Shown one piece after another: positions 26,995-36,174 of a stretch of 64,000 bases of DNA. The stretch spans positions 135,128 to 199,127 of the forward strand of contig CACYQN010000009.1 of assembly GCA_902776565.1 (NCBI GenBank), in the 5' to 3' direction. The notes below the pieces were generated by a model. That model made no database searches and had not been told where the DNA came from. It was given only the letters and a program-made list of their open reading frames with translations. This stretch comes from an uncultured Bacteroidia bacterium (GTDB taxonomy: Bacteria > Bacteroidota > Bacteroidia > Bacteroidales > ML635J-15). The translations under genes and the position numbers were made by a program. How positions within the stretch are numbered: position 1 is the stretch's first letter; each line of letters opens with the position of its first letter.

Positions 26995-27033
26995 CAAAGA
27001 TAAGATTTTTTTGTCATTAAAATATTATTTTTG
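26995..27033. promoter_or_regulatory. divergent, overlapping promoters of recQ and kdsD
   Basis: Minus-strand TATCTTTG at 26995-27002 points to recQ; plus-strand TATTTTTG at 27026-27033 points to kdsD. Only 23 bases separate the two -7 boxes, so the -33 region of each lies over the other promoter and simultaneous polymerase binding should be hindered. Confidence 0.55.
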
Positions 27034-27048
27034 CAAAAATTTTTTTTC

Positions 27049-28017
27049 ATGCAAGATTATCAGGAAATAATAAGCATTGGCAAGCGTACTGTTATGCACG
27101 AAGCCAAGTCGATTCAAAAGATAGTTGACTACATTGACGAAAGTTTTGCTGAAGCCGTAACAAGAATCTCGCAGTCGAAAGGTCGTGTAGTAATTACGGG
27201 TATTGGCAAAAGTGCTGCCATCGGAACAAAAATTGTCGCCAGCCTCAATTCAACAGGCACGCCGGCAATATTTATGCACGCCGCCGACGCAATACACGGC
27301 GACCTCGGCATTGTGCAGGACGACGATGTGGTAATCTGCATATCGAAAAGCGGAAACACTCCGGAAATAAAAGTCCTTATACCTTTAATAAAACGTAACA
27401 ACAATCTGCTTATCGCAATTGTTTCCGACACAGAATCATTTCTGGCAAAATCTGCAGACATAGTGTTGCGTTCCACTGTCGATTCGGAAGCTTCGCCCCA
27501 CAACCTTGCACCTACATCAAGCACCACTGCACAACTTGTCGTTGGCGATGCCCTTATGGTTGCCCTGCTCGAAATGAAGGGCTTCACCCCTGCCGACTTT
27601 GCAAAGTTCCACCCGGGTGGCTCGCTCGGCAAGAAATTATATTTAAAGGTAAACGACATTTACGTGCAGAACGAAAAGCCACAAGTTTCGCCCGATGCAA
27701 GCATAAAATACGTTATCTCTGAAATTTCTAGCAAACGCCTCGGTGCTGCCGCCGTAGTTGACGAAAACGAAAAGGTTCTCGGCATAATCACCGACGGTGA
27801 CATCCGCCGTATGCTCAACAACTACGACAACATCAAGGACATAAAGGCTGCCGACATAATGACAAAGTCGCCAAAGTGCATACAGGATGGCGAACTTGCC
27901 GTGAATGCACTGCAGATGATGCAAAAGAACAGCATTACGCAGGTTTTAATCGTCGATGGCGACAAATATCTCGGCGTTGTTCATCTGCACGACCTAATGA
28001 GAGAAGGGATTGTGTAA
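27049..28017 (+). CDS. kdsD: D-arabinose 5-phosphate isomerase (KpsF/GutQ)
   Basis: 322 residues from ATG 27049. SIS domain about 30-170 ('VVITGIGKSAAIGTKIVASLNSTGTPAIFMHAADAIHGDLG', 'CISKSGNTPEI') and two CBS domains at about 200-320. The enzyme makes arabinose 5-phosphate for Kdo and lipopolysaccharide synthesis. A longer frame begins with TTG at 27031, but that codon is inside the -7 box, so it cannot be translated from this promoter. The true leader is about 10 bases. Confidence 0.93.
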   Translation: MQDYQEIISIGKRTVMHEAKSIQKIVDYIDESFAEAVTRISQSKGRVVITGIGKSAAIGTKIVASLNSTGTPAIFMHAADAIHGDLGIVQDDDVVICISKSGNTPEIKVLIPLIKRNNNLLIAIVSDTESFLAKSADIVLRSTVDSEASPHNLAPTSSTTAQLVVGDALMVALLEMKGFTPADFAKFHPGGSLGKKLYLKVNDIYVQNEKPQVSPDASIKYVISEISSKRLGAAAVVDENEKVLGIITDGDIRRMLNNYDNIKDIKAADIMTKSPKCIQDGELAVNALQMMQKNSITQVLIVDGDKYLGVVHLHDLMREGIV

Positions 28018-28022
28018 ACGAA

Positions 28023-28092
28023 ATGGTTTGAGATGGTTTCAAATGGTTTCAGATGGTTTCAAATGGTTTGAGATGATTTTGAGATTGTTTAG
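28023..28092. repeat. 10-bp tandem repeat, about seven units
   Basis: Units of the form ATGGTTTSAR (atggtttgag, atggtttcaa, atggtttcag ...) repeat with a strict 10-base period just after the kdsD stop. The last two units are degenerate. A period near one helical turn, with runs of three T, could give bent DNA. Confidence 0.75.
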
Positions 28093-28121
28093 CATAATTT
28101 GAAATTGTCCATTATCAACCT

Positions 28122-28160
28122 TTAGCTCAGCGAAGCTAACCTTCAGCTCAGCGAAGCTAA
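28122..28160. repeat. directly repeated small hairpins
   Basis: TTAGCTCAGCGAAGCTAA and a second copy, TCAGCTCAGCGAAGCTAA, sit 20 bases apart. Each folds with AGCT(T)/AGCT arms. They lie between the converging kdsD and L,D-transpeptidase genes and may serve as weak terminators. Confidence 0.5.
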
Positions 28161-28167
28161 TTGTCCA

Positions 28168-28809
28168 TTATCTTTCAAACGGCAATTTCCCCTCATCCTC
28201 TCCTTTTACTATCACCTTCATTCCCACAAAGGCATAATCCGACTTCAAGGTCTCAATATCTTCATCGCGGAGACGAATACAGCCTTCGCTTTGACGACCA
28301 GGAACAGAACTTTCATTGTTGGTACTACCGTGAATGCCAATGCCTGTGAAAACCGAAGACAAACGCATAAACCAATTTCCGTATGCCTTTATGCTTCCCC
28401 TACCGTCGCCAAAGTCGTGAGTCCACCACGAAGAACTTTCTATACTTCTTATTTTAAATGGATTATGCAAAGTAGATTCTGGCGTTTTCATATCACCACG
28501 TTTCTGCTTGTCGCCAAGATTCTTGCCAAGGCAACAATCAAAGCCTGCAATCTTGACAGTATCATTTCCCCGTGCCTCGTAAACCGACAAGGTAAGTTCC
28601 TTTTTCGACACGACTATGAAGCAATGTTCCCTGACTAATGGTTTTTCATTAACCAAAACGGCTGCACTATCCTCTATATTAATAGAATTTGTCTCCTCAA
28701 CATTTTGACACACAATATTTTCAACAGACTTGTCAGCTCCATTCGACTTTGAAACGCAGCCACTACAAACCATAGCAATCAACAAAAATATAACAGCAAA
28801 TCCCCTCAT
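28168..28809 (-). CDS. L,D-transpeptidase-family lipoprotein
   Basis: 213 residues. The signal peptide ends in lipobox VCSGC. The YkuD/LD-transpeptidase domain covers about 62-205: 'HCFIVVSKKELTLSVYEARG' at its start, 'GIGIHGSTN' with the active-site His, and 'RQSEGCIRLRDEDIETL' with the catalytic Cys. These enzymes cross-link or trim peptidoglycan or anchor proteins to it. Start shares one base with the stop of the S1/P1 nuclease gene (TAATG), so it is the last gene of the ruvB-rnr operon. Confidence 0.9.
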   Translation of the reverse strand: MRGFAVIFLLIAMVCSGCVSKSNGADKSVENIVCQNVEETNSINIEDSAAVLVNEKPLVREHCFIVVSKKELTLSVYEARGNDTVKIAGFDCCLGKNLGDKQKRGDMKTPESTLHNPFKIRSIESSSWWTHDFGDGRGSIKAYGNWFMRLSSVFTGIGIHGSTNNESSVPGRQSEGCIRLRDEDIETLKSDYAFVGMKVIVKGEDEGKLPFER

Positions 28810-29606
28810 TATCCAAAAATTCTATTTAACAAGGCAGCAAGCCTATATCCTGCCAACAAAAATTGTCGTTCAACGACTGGAGCATAATCATATACATATT
28901 TATATGAATAATTCTCGTCGGTTTTCACATTTGCATAAATGTCAACTGTTATCTTCCAAGTTTCCAAAAGCCAATCTTCTGGGGTTCCTGCCGACATTTC
29001 CTTGAATTCCGCCTTAGTGCAACGGTCAAGGTTATGCTGCCACTCGGTATATGACCAAGCGTGAACGCTCTCTACCAACTTTGAGTCCCACAAAGTATGA
29101 AGATTTGTCTTGTCTCCGAACCACTTTATTACCAACCAATTACCTCCCTTATCTGATAACCGTCCAACATGCATCGGACAATGCATATCGCCAACAAGAT
29201 GGATAAGCATACAAAGGTAATCGAACTTAACACTATCAGAAAGCTCTTTCTGGTGATTCTCAAGCGAATCGATAACCATATTCAATGCCGTCAGCACATC
29301 TCCCTTAGGATTACGCGGCATTGTCTGCGGAGTATATCCTTCGTCAACATTATAATAATGCCAAGTCTTAGTGCGGTCGTAACCACCCTTCCAATACGGA
29401 GAGTTCTGAATATTGTCCAGCCACGAAGCATAATACACCATAGACTTGCCTTCAAGAATCTCATCAACGGCCTTGCGAGCCTTTCGTGTAAGGTGCTTTT
29501 CGGCTACATAAGCGACAATTGCGTGTCCCTTCTGCCCCCAAGCAAAAACATCTGTGCTGCCAAACAGCAGAAAAATCAACAATAATATACAAATGTAACG
29601 TTTCAT
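28809..29606 (-). CDS. secreted S1/P1-type zinc nuclease
   Basis: 265 residues. The signal peptide ends at ADVFA or nearby, leaving Trp as mature N-terminus ('WGQKGHAIVAYVAEKHL'); in this family the N-terminal Trp binds zinc. Other ligands appear in 'YYASWLDNIQ', 'TWHYYNVDE', 'LIHLVGDMHCPMHVG' and 'GGNWLVIKWFGDKTNLHTLWDSKLVE'. It should degrade single-stranded nucleic acid or 3'-nucleotides in the periplasm or outside. It is overlapped with rnr (TGATG) and the L,D-transpeptidase gene (TAATG). Confidence 0.92.
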   Translation of the reverse strand: MKRYICILLLIFLLFGSTDVFAWGQKGHAIVAYVAEKHLTRKARKAVDEILEGKSMVYYASWLDNIQNSPYWKGGYDRTKTWHYYNVDEGYTPQTMPRNPKGDVLTALNMVIDSLENHQKELSDSVKFDYLCMLIHLVGDMHCPMHVGRLSDKGGNWLVIKWFGDKTNLHTLWDSKLVESVHAWSYTEWQHNLDRCTKAEFKEMSAGTPEDWLLETWKITVDIYANVKTDENYSYKYVYDYAPVVERQFLLAGYRLAALLNRIFG

Positions 29607-31726
29607 CAGTCTGCCAATTCCATATCAATCTGTTTCTTTTCGAGGTTTACATCCGAAATGCGTACTTTTACCTCGTCGCCAAGCCGGTATATCTTGCCGG
29701 TTTCTATTCCCTGAAGGCAATATTCCTCTGCAAAGAACTCGTAATTGTCGTCCATAAGCGTGCGCACATGAACCAAACCTTCGCAAGCCGACTCCTTCAG
29801 CTCTACAAAGAATCCATATTCTTGAACGCCAGAAATAACACCATCGAAAATATCACCAATCTTGTCCTGCAGGAATTCCGCCTGCTTGTACTTTATGGAA
29901 CTGCGCTCCGCCAAAACAGCCTGCTGCTCCTTGAACGAACAATGCTTGCACTTCAACTCAAGGTCTTCGACATCAGGAGTTTGACTGCGCATATAAGCAT
30001 AGAGCAGACGATGAGTCATCACATCTGGATAACGGCGAATTGGCGAAGTAAAGTGTGTGTAAAAGTCAAATGCCAAACCATAATGACCTATGTTCTTGGT
30101 TGAATATACAGCCTTAGCCATTGCCCTAACGGCAAGATTTTCAATTATGTTCTGCTCGGGCTTACCTTTCACATCGTTTACCAAGCCGTTCAGCGAATTC
30201 GAAAGAGCAATGCTGTTCGACATATCAATCGAATAACCGAACTGACTAATGAATGTCGAGAAATTTGACAGTTTGTCGTAGTTCGGTTCTGCGTGAACAC
30301 GATAAACAAACGGCTTGTGCTTCTTGCCAATAAGTTCGGCGACATTGCGGTTCGCCAGAAGCATAAATTCCTCAATCAGATTGTTGGCTTCCTTCGATTC
30401 CTTGAAATAGACGCTTACGGGACGGGCATCTTCGTCAAGTACAAACTTAACTTCCTTATGCTCAAAGTTGAATGCGCCCTTCTGGAAACGAGCCGAACGT
30501 AAAATCTTTGCCAACTCATTGAGCTTCAATATTTCCTCAGCGAAATCGCCCTTACCAGTCTCAATAATTTCCTGCGCTTCCTCGTATGCGAAACGACGGT
30601 CGGACGAAATTATGGTCTTCATCGGCTTGAAACTCAACACTTCGGCATTATCGTTCATCTCAAACACTGCCGAGAAACAAAACTTTTCCTCGTTGGGACG
30701 AAGCGAGCATAAGAAATTGCACAACCTTTCGGGCAACATCGGCACGGTCCTATCGACAAGATAAACCGAAGTCGCACGGTTGAATGCCTCGTCGTCTAGC
30801 GGCGTGTTTTCGCGCATATAATGAGTGACATCGGCGATATGCACACCTATTCTATAATTACCGTTATCTAGTTTTTCAAACGAAAGCGCATCGTCGAAGT
30901 CCTTTGCATCGGCTGGGTCGATTGTGAAAGTCGGTGCATTGCGGAAATCCTCGCGAGTCTTGAGGTCGTAGTCGGTGATTTCAAACTTAATCTTATTTGC
31001 TTCGCGCTCAATGTCTTCGGAGAATTTTGCAGGAAGTCCATACTCGGCAAGTATGGCGTGCATCTCGGTGTTGTTGTCGCCAGCTTCACCAAGAACTTCA
31101 ATCACCTTTCCCACAGGATTCTGACGACCATTGGGCCATTCCTCGATTTCCACCAACACTTTCTGGTCTTCCTTGGCGCCCATAAGCCTGTCGGAGGGAA
31201 TAAGGATGTCGTACATAACCTTCTGGCTGTCGGGAATCATAAACGAGTAGTGTCCAGCCGTGCGGATAGTCCCGACAAACTGAGTCCTTGCCCTGCGGAT
31301 AACCTCCACGACCTCGCCTTCGAGCCTGTTGCTCGACTTGCGTGCATAAAGGCTAACCTTCACGGTATCACCATCGAAGGCCGAATTAAGGTTCTTGAAC
31401 GAAACAAAAATGTCCTCAGACAATTCCTCGCTAGTGACGAAGGCATTGCCAGTCTTAGTAATCTCAAGAGTGCCAACGACTTTGCCCGACTTGGCTTTCA
31501 GTTTGAACTTTCCGCGCGAAGTTTCCTTGAGCGTTCCCGCCTTTGTAAGTTCGCACAGAATCTGGTTTATCATCGTCCGTGACGACGGTTCCGTATAGCC
31601 CAACTTGGTGGAAATCTGCTTGTAGTTGAATTCCTTGTTGGGGTTTTCGTAGAACACGCCCATTATGCCGCTTGTCAAGGTTTTCTTGTCGCGACCCAAA
31701 TTATCATCGTTGCTTCTTCGAGGCAT
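29606..31726 (-). CDS. rnr: ribonuclease R
   Basis: 706 residues. N-terminal winged helix (about 10-70), cold-shock OB domains, RNB catalytic domain with 'TIDPADAKDFDDALSF' near 265 (the Asp cluster that binds Mg2+), and C-terminal S1 domain about 620-703. RNase R is a processive 3'-5' exonuclease that can degrade structured RNA. The gene follows ruvB by 18 bases and its stop overlaps the start of the secreted nuclease gene. Confidence 0.95.
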   Translation of the reverse strand: MPRRSNDDNLGRDKKTLTSGIMGVFYENPNKEFNYKQISTKLGYTEPSSRTMINQILCELTKAGTLKETSRGKFKLKAKSGKVVGTLEITKTGNAFVTSEELSEDIFVSFKNLNSAFDGDTVKVSLYARKSSNRLEGEVVEVIRRARTQFVGTIRTAGHYSFMIPDSQKVMYDILIPSDRLMGAKEDQKVLVEIEEWPNGRQNPVGKVIEVLGEAGDNNTEMHAILAEYGLPAKFSEDIEREANKIKFEITDYDLKTREDFRNAPTFTIDPADAKDFDDALSFEKLDNGNYRIGVHIADVTHYMRENTPLDDEAFNRATSVYLVDRTVPMLPERLCNFLCSLRPNEEKFCFSAVFEMNDNAEVLSFKPMKTIISSDRRFAYEEAQEIIETGKGDFAEEILKLNELAKILRSARFQKGAFNFEHKEVKFVLDEDARPVSVYFKESKEANNLIEEFMLLANRNVAELIGKKHKPFVYRVHAEPNYDKLSNFSTFISQFGYSIDMSNSIALSNSLNGLVNDVKGKPEQNIIENLAVRAMAKAVYSTKNIGHYGLAFDFYTHFTSPIRRYPDVMTHRLLYAYMRSQTPDVEDLELKCKHCSFKEQQAVLAERSSIKYKQAEFLQDKIGDIFDGVISGVQEYGFFVELKESACEGLVHVRTLMDDNYEFFAEEYCLQGIETGKIYRLGDEVKVRISDVNLEKKQIDMELAD

Positions 31727-31744
31727 AAATTTCTATTTTACAAT

Positions 31745-32767
31745 TTAAAACAATGTATTCTGCGTTCCTGGCATAAACTTGTTCAAGTGCCTGTAGGCCT
31801 TTTCGGTGGCTTCGCGTCCGCGTGGGGTGCGCTTTATGAAGCCTTCCATTATCAGGAACGGCTCATAGACTTCCTCCAAGGTGCCTTCGTCTTCACCAAC
31901 GGCAGTTGCAATAGTCTTCAGACCGACTGGACCTCCACCAAACTTCTCAATAATCGTAAGCAGAATCTTGTTGTCCTGCTCGTCGAGGCCGTACTGGTCG
32001 ATGTTGAGTGCCGACAGCGAATGCTTTGCAATGGCAAGGTCGATGCTTCCGTTGCCAATCACCTGTGCGAAGTCGCGGACACGGCGCAACAAGGCATTTG
32101 CAATACGTGGCGTACCACGGCTGCGGCGTGAAATCTCGAATGTGGCATCTTCCGTAATCTGCACGTTTAACAGTGAGGCAGAACGCTTTACAATCTTGCA
32201 AAGCACATCGGCGGTATAGTACTGCAAGTGGCAGTTGATACCGAAACGCGCACGCAGAGGACTTGTCAGCAAGCCCGAACGGGTTGTCGCACCAATGAGC
32301 GTAAACGGTTCGAGCGGAATCTGTACCGAACGTGCCGCAGGACCTTTGTCAATAAGTATGTCGATACGGAAATCCTCCATTGCCGAGTACAAGTATTCCT
32401 CGACAAGCGGATTCAAGCGGTGAATTTCGTCGATGAAAAGCACATCGTTCTTTTCGAGACTTGTAAGAAGTCCAGCAAGGTCGCCTGGCTTGTCGAGCAC
32501 TGGTCCCGATGTGGTCTTGAAACCGACGCCAAGTTCGTTTGCTATAATGTTTGCAAGCGTAGTTTTGCCCAAACCTGGAGGTCCGTGCAGCAAAACGTGG
32601 TCGAGAGCCTCCTCACGCATCTTGGCAGCCTTCACAAAGACCTGAAGGTTCTCAACGATATTTGATTGCCCGTTGAAGTCGTCGAATTCAAGCGGTCGCA
32701 GAGCCTTTTCAAACTCTTTTTCCGCTGGAGTCAAGGTTTCCTCTTCGGGACGCACATAGTTGTTCAT
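31745..32767 (-). CDS. ruvB: Holliday junction branch migration helicase RuvB
   Basis: 340 residues. '[20 protein letters not shown]' is Walker A, 'LFIDEIHRL' Walker B, '[18 protein letters not shown]' the sensor region, and '[16 protein letters not shown]' the C-terminal winged helix. RuvB is the AAA+ motor that drives branch migration with RuvA. ruvA and ruvC are not adjacent. It heads the operon ruvB-rnr-nuclease-L,D-transpeptidase. Confidence 0.97.
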   Translation of the reverse strand: MNNYVRPEEETLTPAEKEFEKALRPLEFDDFNGQSNIVENLQVFVKAAKMREEALDHVLLHGPPGLGKTTLANIIANELGVGFKTTSGPVLDKPGDLAGLLTSLEKNDVLFIDEIHRLNPLVEEYLYSAMEDFRIDILIDKGPAARSVQIPLEPFTLIGATTRSGLLTSPLRARFGINCHLQYYTADVLCKIVKRSASLLNVQITEDATFEISRRSRGTPRIANALLRRVRDFAQVIGNGSIDLAIAKHSLSALNIDQYGLDEQDNKILLTIIEKFGGGPVGLKTIATAVGEDEGTLEEVYEPFLIMEGFIKRTPRGREATEKAYRHLNKFMPGTQNTLF

Positions 32768-32784
32768 AGTACTAAATTTGTTGC

Positions 32785-32792
32785 AAAGTTAC
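32785..32792 (-). promoter_or_regulatory. -7 box of the ruvB operon
   Basis: The minus strand reads TAACTTTG, 18 bases before the ruvB ATG. Confidence 0.6.
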
Positions 32793-32890
32793 ACAAAATA
32801 AATGATCGTTTTCACGATGGTGACTGATACATATAGACATTTTATCAACAACAGACACCACACGAATTTATTTTTATTCTTGCCTTTAAA

Positions 32891-34750
32891 ATGAATCGCA
32901 ACCTTTTTTCAAAAAAAATATTAAAATTTGAAAAAAAAATCCCATATTCGCGACCGATTTTCGAGATGAAGATAAATTTTAAGGAACGGTACCGTAAATT
33001 CATGTTCTGGCGTGTGCGAAACATGTCGGACAGAACCTTTATGACCATACTTGCCTTCATAGTAGGTATAGCCGTAGGACTGGCAGCCGTCGTCATGAAA
33101 AACTCGGTACACCTTGTCCGCGAACTAGTTATCACAATCATCGACACTACGCACACACCTTACCTATTCTTCATATTTCCGGCAATCGGAATTCTGCTAA
33201 CCCTAATCTTCGTAAAGGTTTTCATCAAGAAGAAACTCGGGCACGGCATCCCGATGGTATTGTATAATATGTCGCAGAACGAAGGGCGCATACCAAAGCA
33301 CAACATGTTTTCGCGTATCATTGGCAGTTCACTTACTGTCGGTTTTGGCGGGTCGGTCGGACTGGAAGGCCCGATTGTTGCCACAGGAGCTGCCATCGGA
33401 AGCAACATGGGACAGCTTTTCCACCTGAAATACAAGCAAGTAATAATGCTGATTGCCTGTGCCTCGGCTGGCGCAATAGCATCAATCTTCAAGGCTCCGA
33501 TTGCGGGTATAATCTTCTCGATGGAAGTCATGATGCTCGACCTTTCAACAGCATCGTTGTTACCGTTGCTGGCGGCATCAATTTCGGCAACGCTGACATC
33601 CTACCTTTTCCTCGGACAAAACGTCGTATATCCTGTCGAACATACCGACCCGTTTATGCTCCGCGACACCGGGTTCCTAGTTGTGTTCGGCATCTTGTGT
33701 GGACTGCTATCACTCTATTTCTCAAAACTTTACCTTGCACAAACCGAATGGTTCAAAAAGATAAAGAACGACTGGGTAAAATTCGCCATCGGTTCTGTCG
33801 CGCTCGGTTTGCTTGTGTTCCTATTCCCGACTCTGTACGGTGAAGGCTTCGAAACAATAAACGCCGCGCTAAGAGGCGATTTCGATGTAATATACGCCAA
33901 TACATTCTACTCATCAACAAGCTTTGCACACTCGTTCTGGGGCATAACCATAATCTTATTGCTCATTTTGCTACTGAAAGCATTTGCAACAGGTTGTACC
34001 TTCGGTGCTGGCGGTGCTGGCGGAATTTTTGCTCCGTCGTTGTTCCTCGGTGCAATACTCGGCTTGCTCTACGCACACATCTGCAAATCGTTAGGATTTG
34101 ACATTTCGGTCGGCAACTACGCACTAATCGGCATGGCAGGACTTATCGGCGGAATTATGCACGCACCTTTCACCGCAATATTCCTAATCGCCGAACTGAC
34201 AGGAGGTTACTCGCTTTTTGTACCGCTGATGATTGTATCTACAATTTCGTACTTTGTAACACGCGCGGCAATGCCAAATTCGGTTTACACCATCCTACTT
34301 GCAAAACGCGGAGAACTCCTCACCCACAATGCCGACCGCAATATGCTTGCAATGATGAAGTTGGAACAGTACATCGAACGTAACTTCCTCACCATTAACG
34401 AGGACGCTAACCTCGGTGACCTTACCAAAGTCATCTCCCATTCTACGCGTACAATCTACGTCGTGGTCGACTCCGAAAACAATTTCAAGGGCTTGGTTTG
34501 GCTCGACCAGATTAAACATCTGATTTTCAGGACAGAACTATACGAAACTACCAAGGTTAAAGACTTGATGTTCTACCCAACTACCACCATCGAATACGGC
34601 ATGAGTGTACAGGAAGCCGCCGAACTTTTTGAGAACTCCAACAACTACAATATCGTCGTGATTGACAAAGGCAAATACGTCGGATTTGTCTCGCGTGCTA
34701 CCATCTTCTCGAACTACAGGAAGATGATAAAGGAATTCGCAAACGATTAA
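32891..34750 (+). CDS. CLC-type chloride channel/antiporter with CBS domains
   Basis: 619 residues. About 10 membrane helices at 45-450 with the CLC selectivity motifs 'GHGIPMV' (GSGIP position), 'GSVGLEGPIV' (GxEGP, gating Glu retained) and 'GGAGGIFAPSLFLGAILG' (GxFxP). Two CBS domains follow at about 475-615. It moves Cl- across the inner membrane, either as a channel or in exchange for protons. A second Met at 32966 ('MKINFKERYRKF') is a plausible alternative start because the first 25 residues are Lys/Phe-rich and unlike the family. A possible -7 box TATTCTTG is at 32875-32882. Confidence 0.92.
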   Translation: MNRNLFSKKILKFEKKIPYSRPIFEMKINFKERYRKFMFWRVRNMSDRTFMTILAFIVGIAVGLAAVVMKNSVHLVRELVITIIDTTHTPYLFFIFPAIGILLTLIFVKVFIKKKLGHGIPMVLYNMSQNEGRIPKHNMFSRIIGSSLTVGFGGSVGLEGPIVATGAAIGSNMGQLFHLKYKQVIMLIACASAGAIASIFKAPIAGIIFSMEVMMLDLSTASLLPLLAASISATLTSYLFLGQNVVYPVEHTDPFMLRDTGFLVVFGILCGLLSLYFSKLYLAQTEWFKKIKNDWVKFAIGSVALGLLVFLFPTLYGEGFETINAALRGDFDVIYANTFYSSTSFAHSFWGITIILLLILLLKAFATGCTFGAGGAGGIFAPSLFLGAILGLLYAHICKSLGFDISVGNYALIGMAGLIGGIMHAPFTAIFLIAELTGGYSLFVPLMIVSTISYFVTRAAMPNSVYTILLAKRGELLTHNADRNMLAMMKLEQYIERNFLTINEDANLGDLTKVISHSTRTIYVVVDSENNFKGLVWLDQIKHLIFRTELYETTKVKDLMFYPTTTIEYGMSVQEAAELFENSNNYNIVVIDKGKYVGFVSRATIFSNYRKMIKEFAND

Positions 34751-34752
34751 TA

Positions 34753-34900
34753 AGACTAACAGGCTAACAGAAGCGCAGTCTAACAGACAAAACAATCAGG
34801 CTGTCAGACAGTCAGACAGCAAGCCTGTCAGTCTGTGAGACCGTCAGACTGTTAGACTGCAAGACCGTTAGACTGTGAGCCTGCAAGCCCATCAGCCCAT
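34753..34900. repeat. degenerate tandem repeat rich in CAGACTGT/GTCAGACTG
   Basis: The gap after the CLC gene is filled by about a dozen short variants of RCTGTYAGACYG (cagactgttagactgc, aagaccgttagactgt, cagacagtcagacagc ...) with period near 11 bases. Many adjacent units are complementary (CAGACTG/CAGTCTG), so long alternative hairpins are possible. No coding frame. Confidence 0.65.
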
Positions 34901-34965
34901 TTACTTCAAACATCGCTCTGTTGACAAAAGTTTTGTGATAGTGTTTTTTCTCATTTATTTATAGG

Positions 34966-34973
34966 TACATTTG
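34966..34973 (+). promoter_or_regulatory. -7 box of the malate/lactate dehydrogenase gene
   Basis: TACATTTG, 23 bases before the ATG at 34996. Confidence 0.6.
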
Positions 34974-34995
34974 CAAAAAATAAAATTTACAGAAA

Positions 34996-36102
34996 ATGAG
35001 ACATTTAGATTTTGATACATTGCACCTTTTCAGCGTAGAATCGCTAAAGAAAGCAGGTGTTCCCGAAAACGATGCGGAAGTTATAGCCGATGTCCTTCTC
35101 GAAGCCGACAAGCTCGGAATCGACTCGCACGGAATCAACCGACTGAAACCTATATACTTGGACAGAATCAAGGCTGGAATCGTAAACCCAGTTACCAAAG
35201 TTGACATTCTGCGCGAAAGTCCAACTACCGCCCTACTCGACGCCAACAACGGCATGGGACATGTCGTTTCGAAGCAAGCTATGCAGATGGCTATCGACAA
35301 GGCCAAGAAATTCGGCATGGGTATGGTGGCAGTACGCAACAGTTCGCACTACGGAATTGCTGGCTACTACGGACTTATGGCTGCTCGCGAAGGCATGATC
35401 GGTCTTACTGGCACAAACGCCCGTCCATCCATCGCCCCGACTTTCGGCGTTGAAAATATGCTTGGTACAAATCCGCTTACATTTGTAATTCCAACAGATG
35501 AAGAATTCCCGTTCTTCCTCGACTGCGCGACATCGGTAAGCCAGCGCGGAAAATTCGAATACTACGCCAAAGTCGGCAAAGACCTGCCCAAAGGCTGGTG
35601 CATTGACCGCGAAGGCAACTCCAAGACCAATTCCGTTGAAGTACTCGACGACCTTGTAAAAGGCAAGGCTGCACTTGCTCCGCTCGGTGGAATCGGCGAA
35701 GAAACAGCAGGTTACAAGGGTTACGGCTACGCAACTGTCGTTGAAATCCTGTCGTCGGCATTGCAGTGTGGCGGTTACATGAAGGCTCTTACTGGTCTCG
35801 ACGAAAACGGCAACAAGAAACCTTACCGCCTCGGACATTTCTTCATTGCAATAAATGTTGAAACCTTCCAGGACCTTGATGTTTTCAAGAAGAATGCAGG
35901 CAATTTGCTCCGCGACCTCCGCAACTCACAGAAAATGCCAGGACACGACCGCATTTACACCGCCGGCGAAAAGGAATACGAAAACTTCCTCGTCCGCAGC
36001 AAGAACGGTGTTCCGATTCCCGATTCACTTTGGGAAGAAATGATTGGCGTGACCAAGGATTACAAACTCGACAAGTTCTACAAACTGTTCGGTTTGGAAT
36101 AA
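34996..36102 (+). CDS. malate/L-lactate dehydrogenase family oxidoreductase
   Basis: 368 residues of the LDH2/MDH2 (YlbC/YiaK/sulfolactate) family, which is unrelated in fold to classical malate dehydrogenase. Hallmarks: 'EADKLGIDSHGINRLKPIYLDRI' (catalytic His near 46), 'VAVRNSSHYGIAGYYGLMAAREG', 'PLGGIGEETAGYKGYGYATVVEILSSAL'. NAD(P)H-dependent reduction of a 2-oxoacid is expected; malate, lactate, ureidoglycolate and sulfolactate are possible substrates. It is a single-gene unit with promoter and terminator. Confidence 0.88.
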   Translation: MRHLDFDTLHLFSVESLKKAGVPENDAEVIADVLLEADKLGIDSHGINRLKPIYLDRIKAGIVNPVTKVDILRESPTTALLDANNGMGHVVSKQAMQMAIDKAKKFGMGMVAVRNSSHYGIAGYYGLMAAREGMIGLTGTNARPSIAPTFGVENMLGTNPLTFVIPTDEEFPFFLDCATSVSQRGKFEYYAKVGKDLPKGWCIDREGNSKTNSVEVLDDLVKGKAALAPLGGIGEETAGYKGYGYATVVEILSSALQCGGYMKALTGLDENGNKKPYRLGHFFIAINVETFQDLDVFKKNAGNLLRDLRNSQKMPGHDRIYTAGEKEYENFLVRSKNGVPIPDSLWEEMIGVTKDYKLDKFYKLFGLE

Positions 36103-36123
36103 ACAACGACAAACAAAAATAGC

Positions 36124-36153
36124 AAAAAGATGCATCATAAGTGCATCTTTTTT
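36124..36153. terminator. bidirectional intrinsic terminator
   Basis: Perfect 11-bp stem AAAAAGATGCA/TGCATCTTTTT with a 7-base loop, between the converging dehydrogenase and flavoprotein genes. T-runs exist on both strands. Confidence 0.85.
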
Positions 36154-36174
36154 GTTATTACAATCTATAAATCA

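Noticed and set aside
34753..34900. CRISPR array suspected from short repeats
   Set aside because: Units of about 11 bases without unique spacers of constant length; no cas genes.
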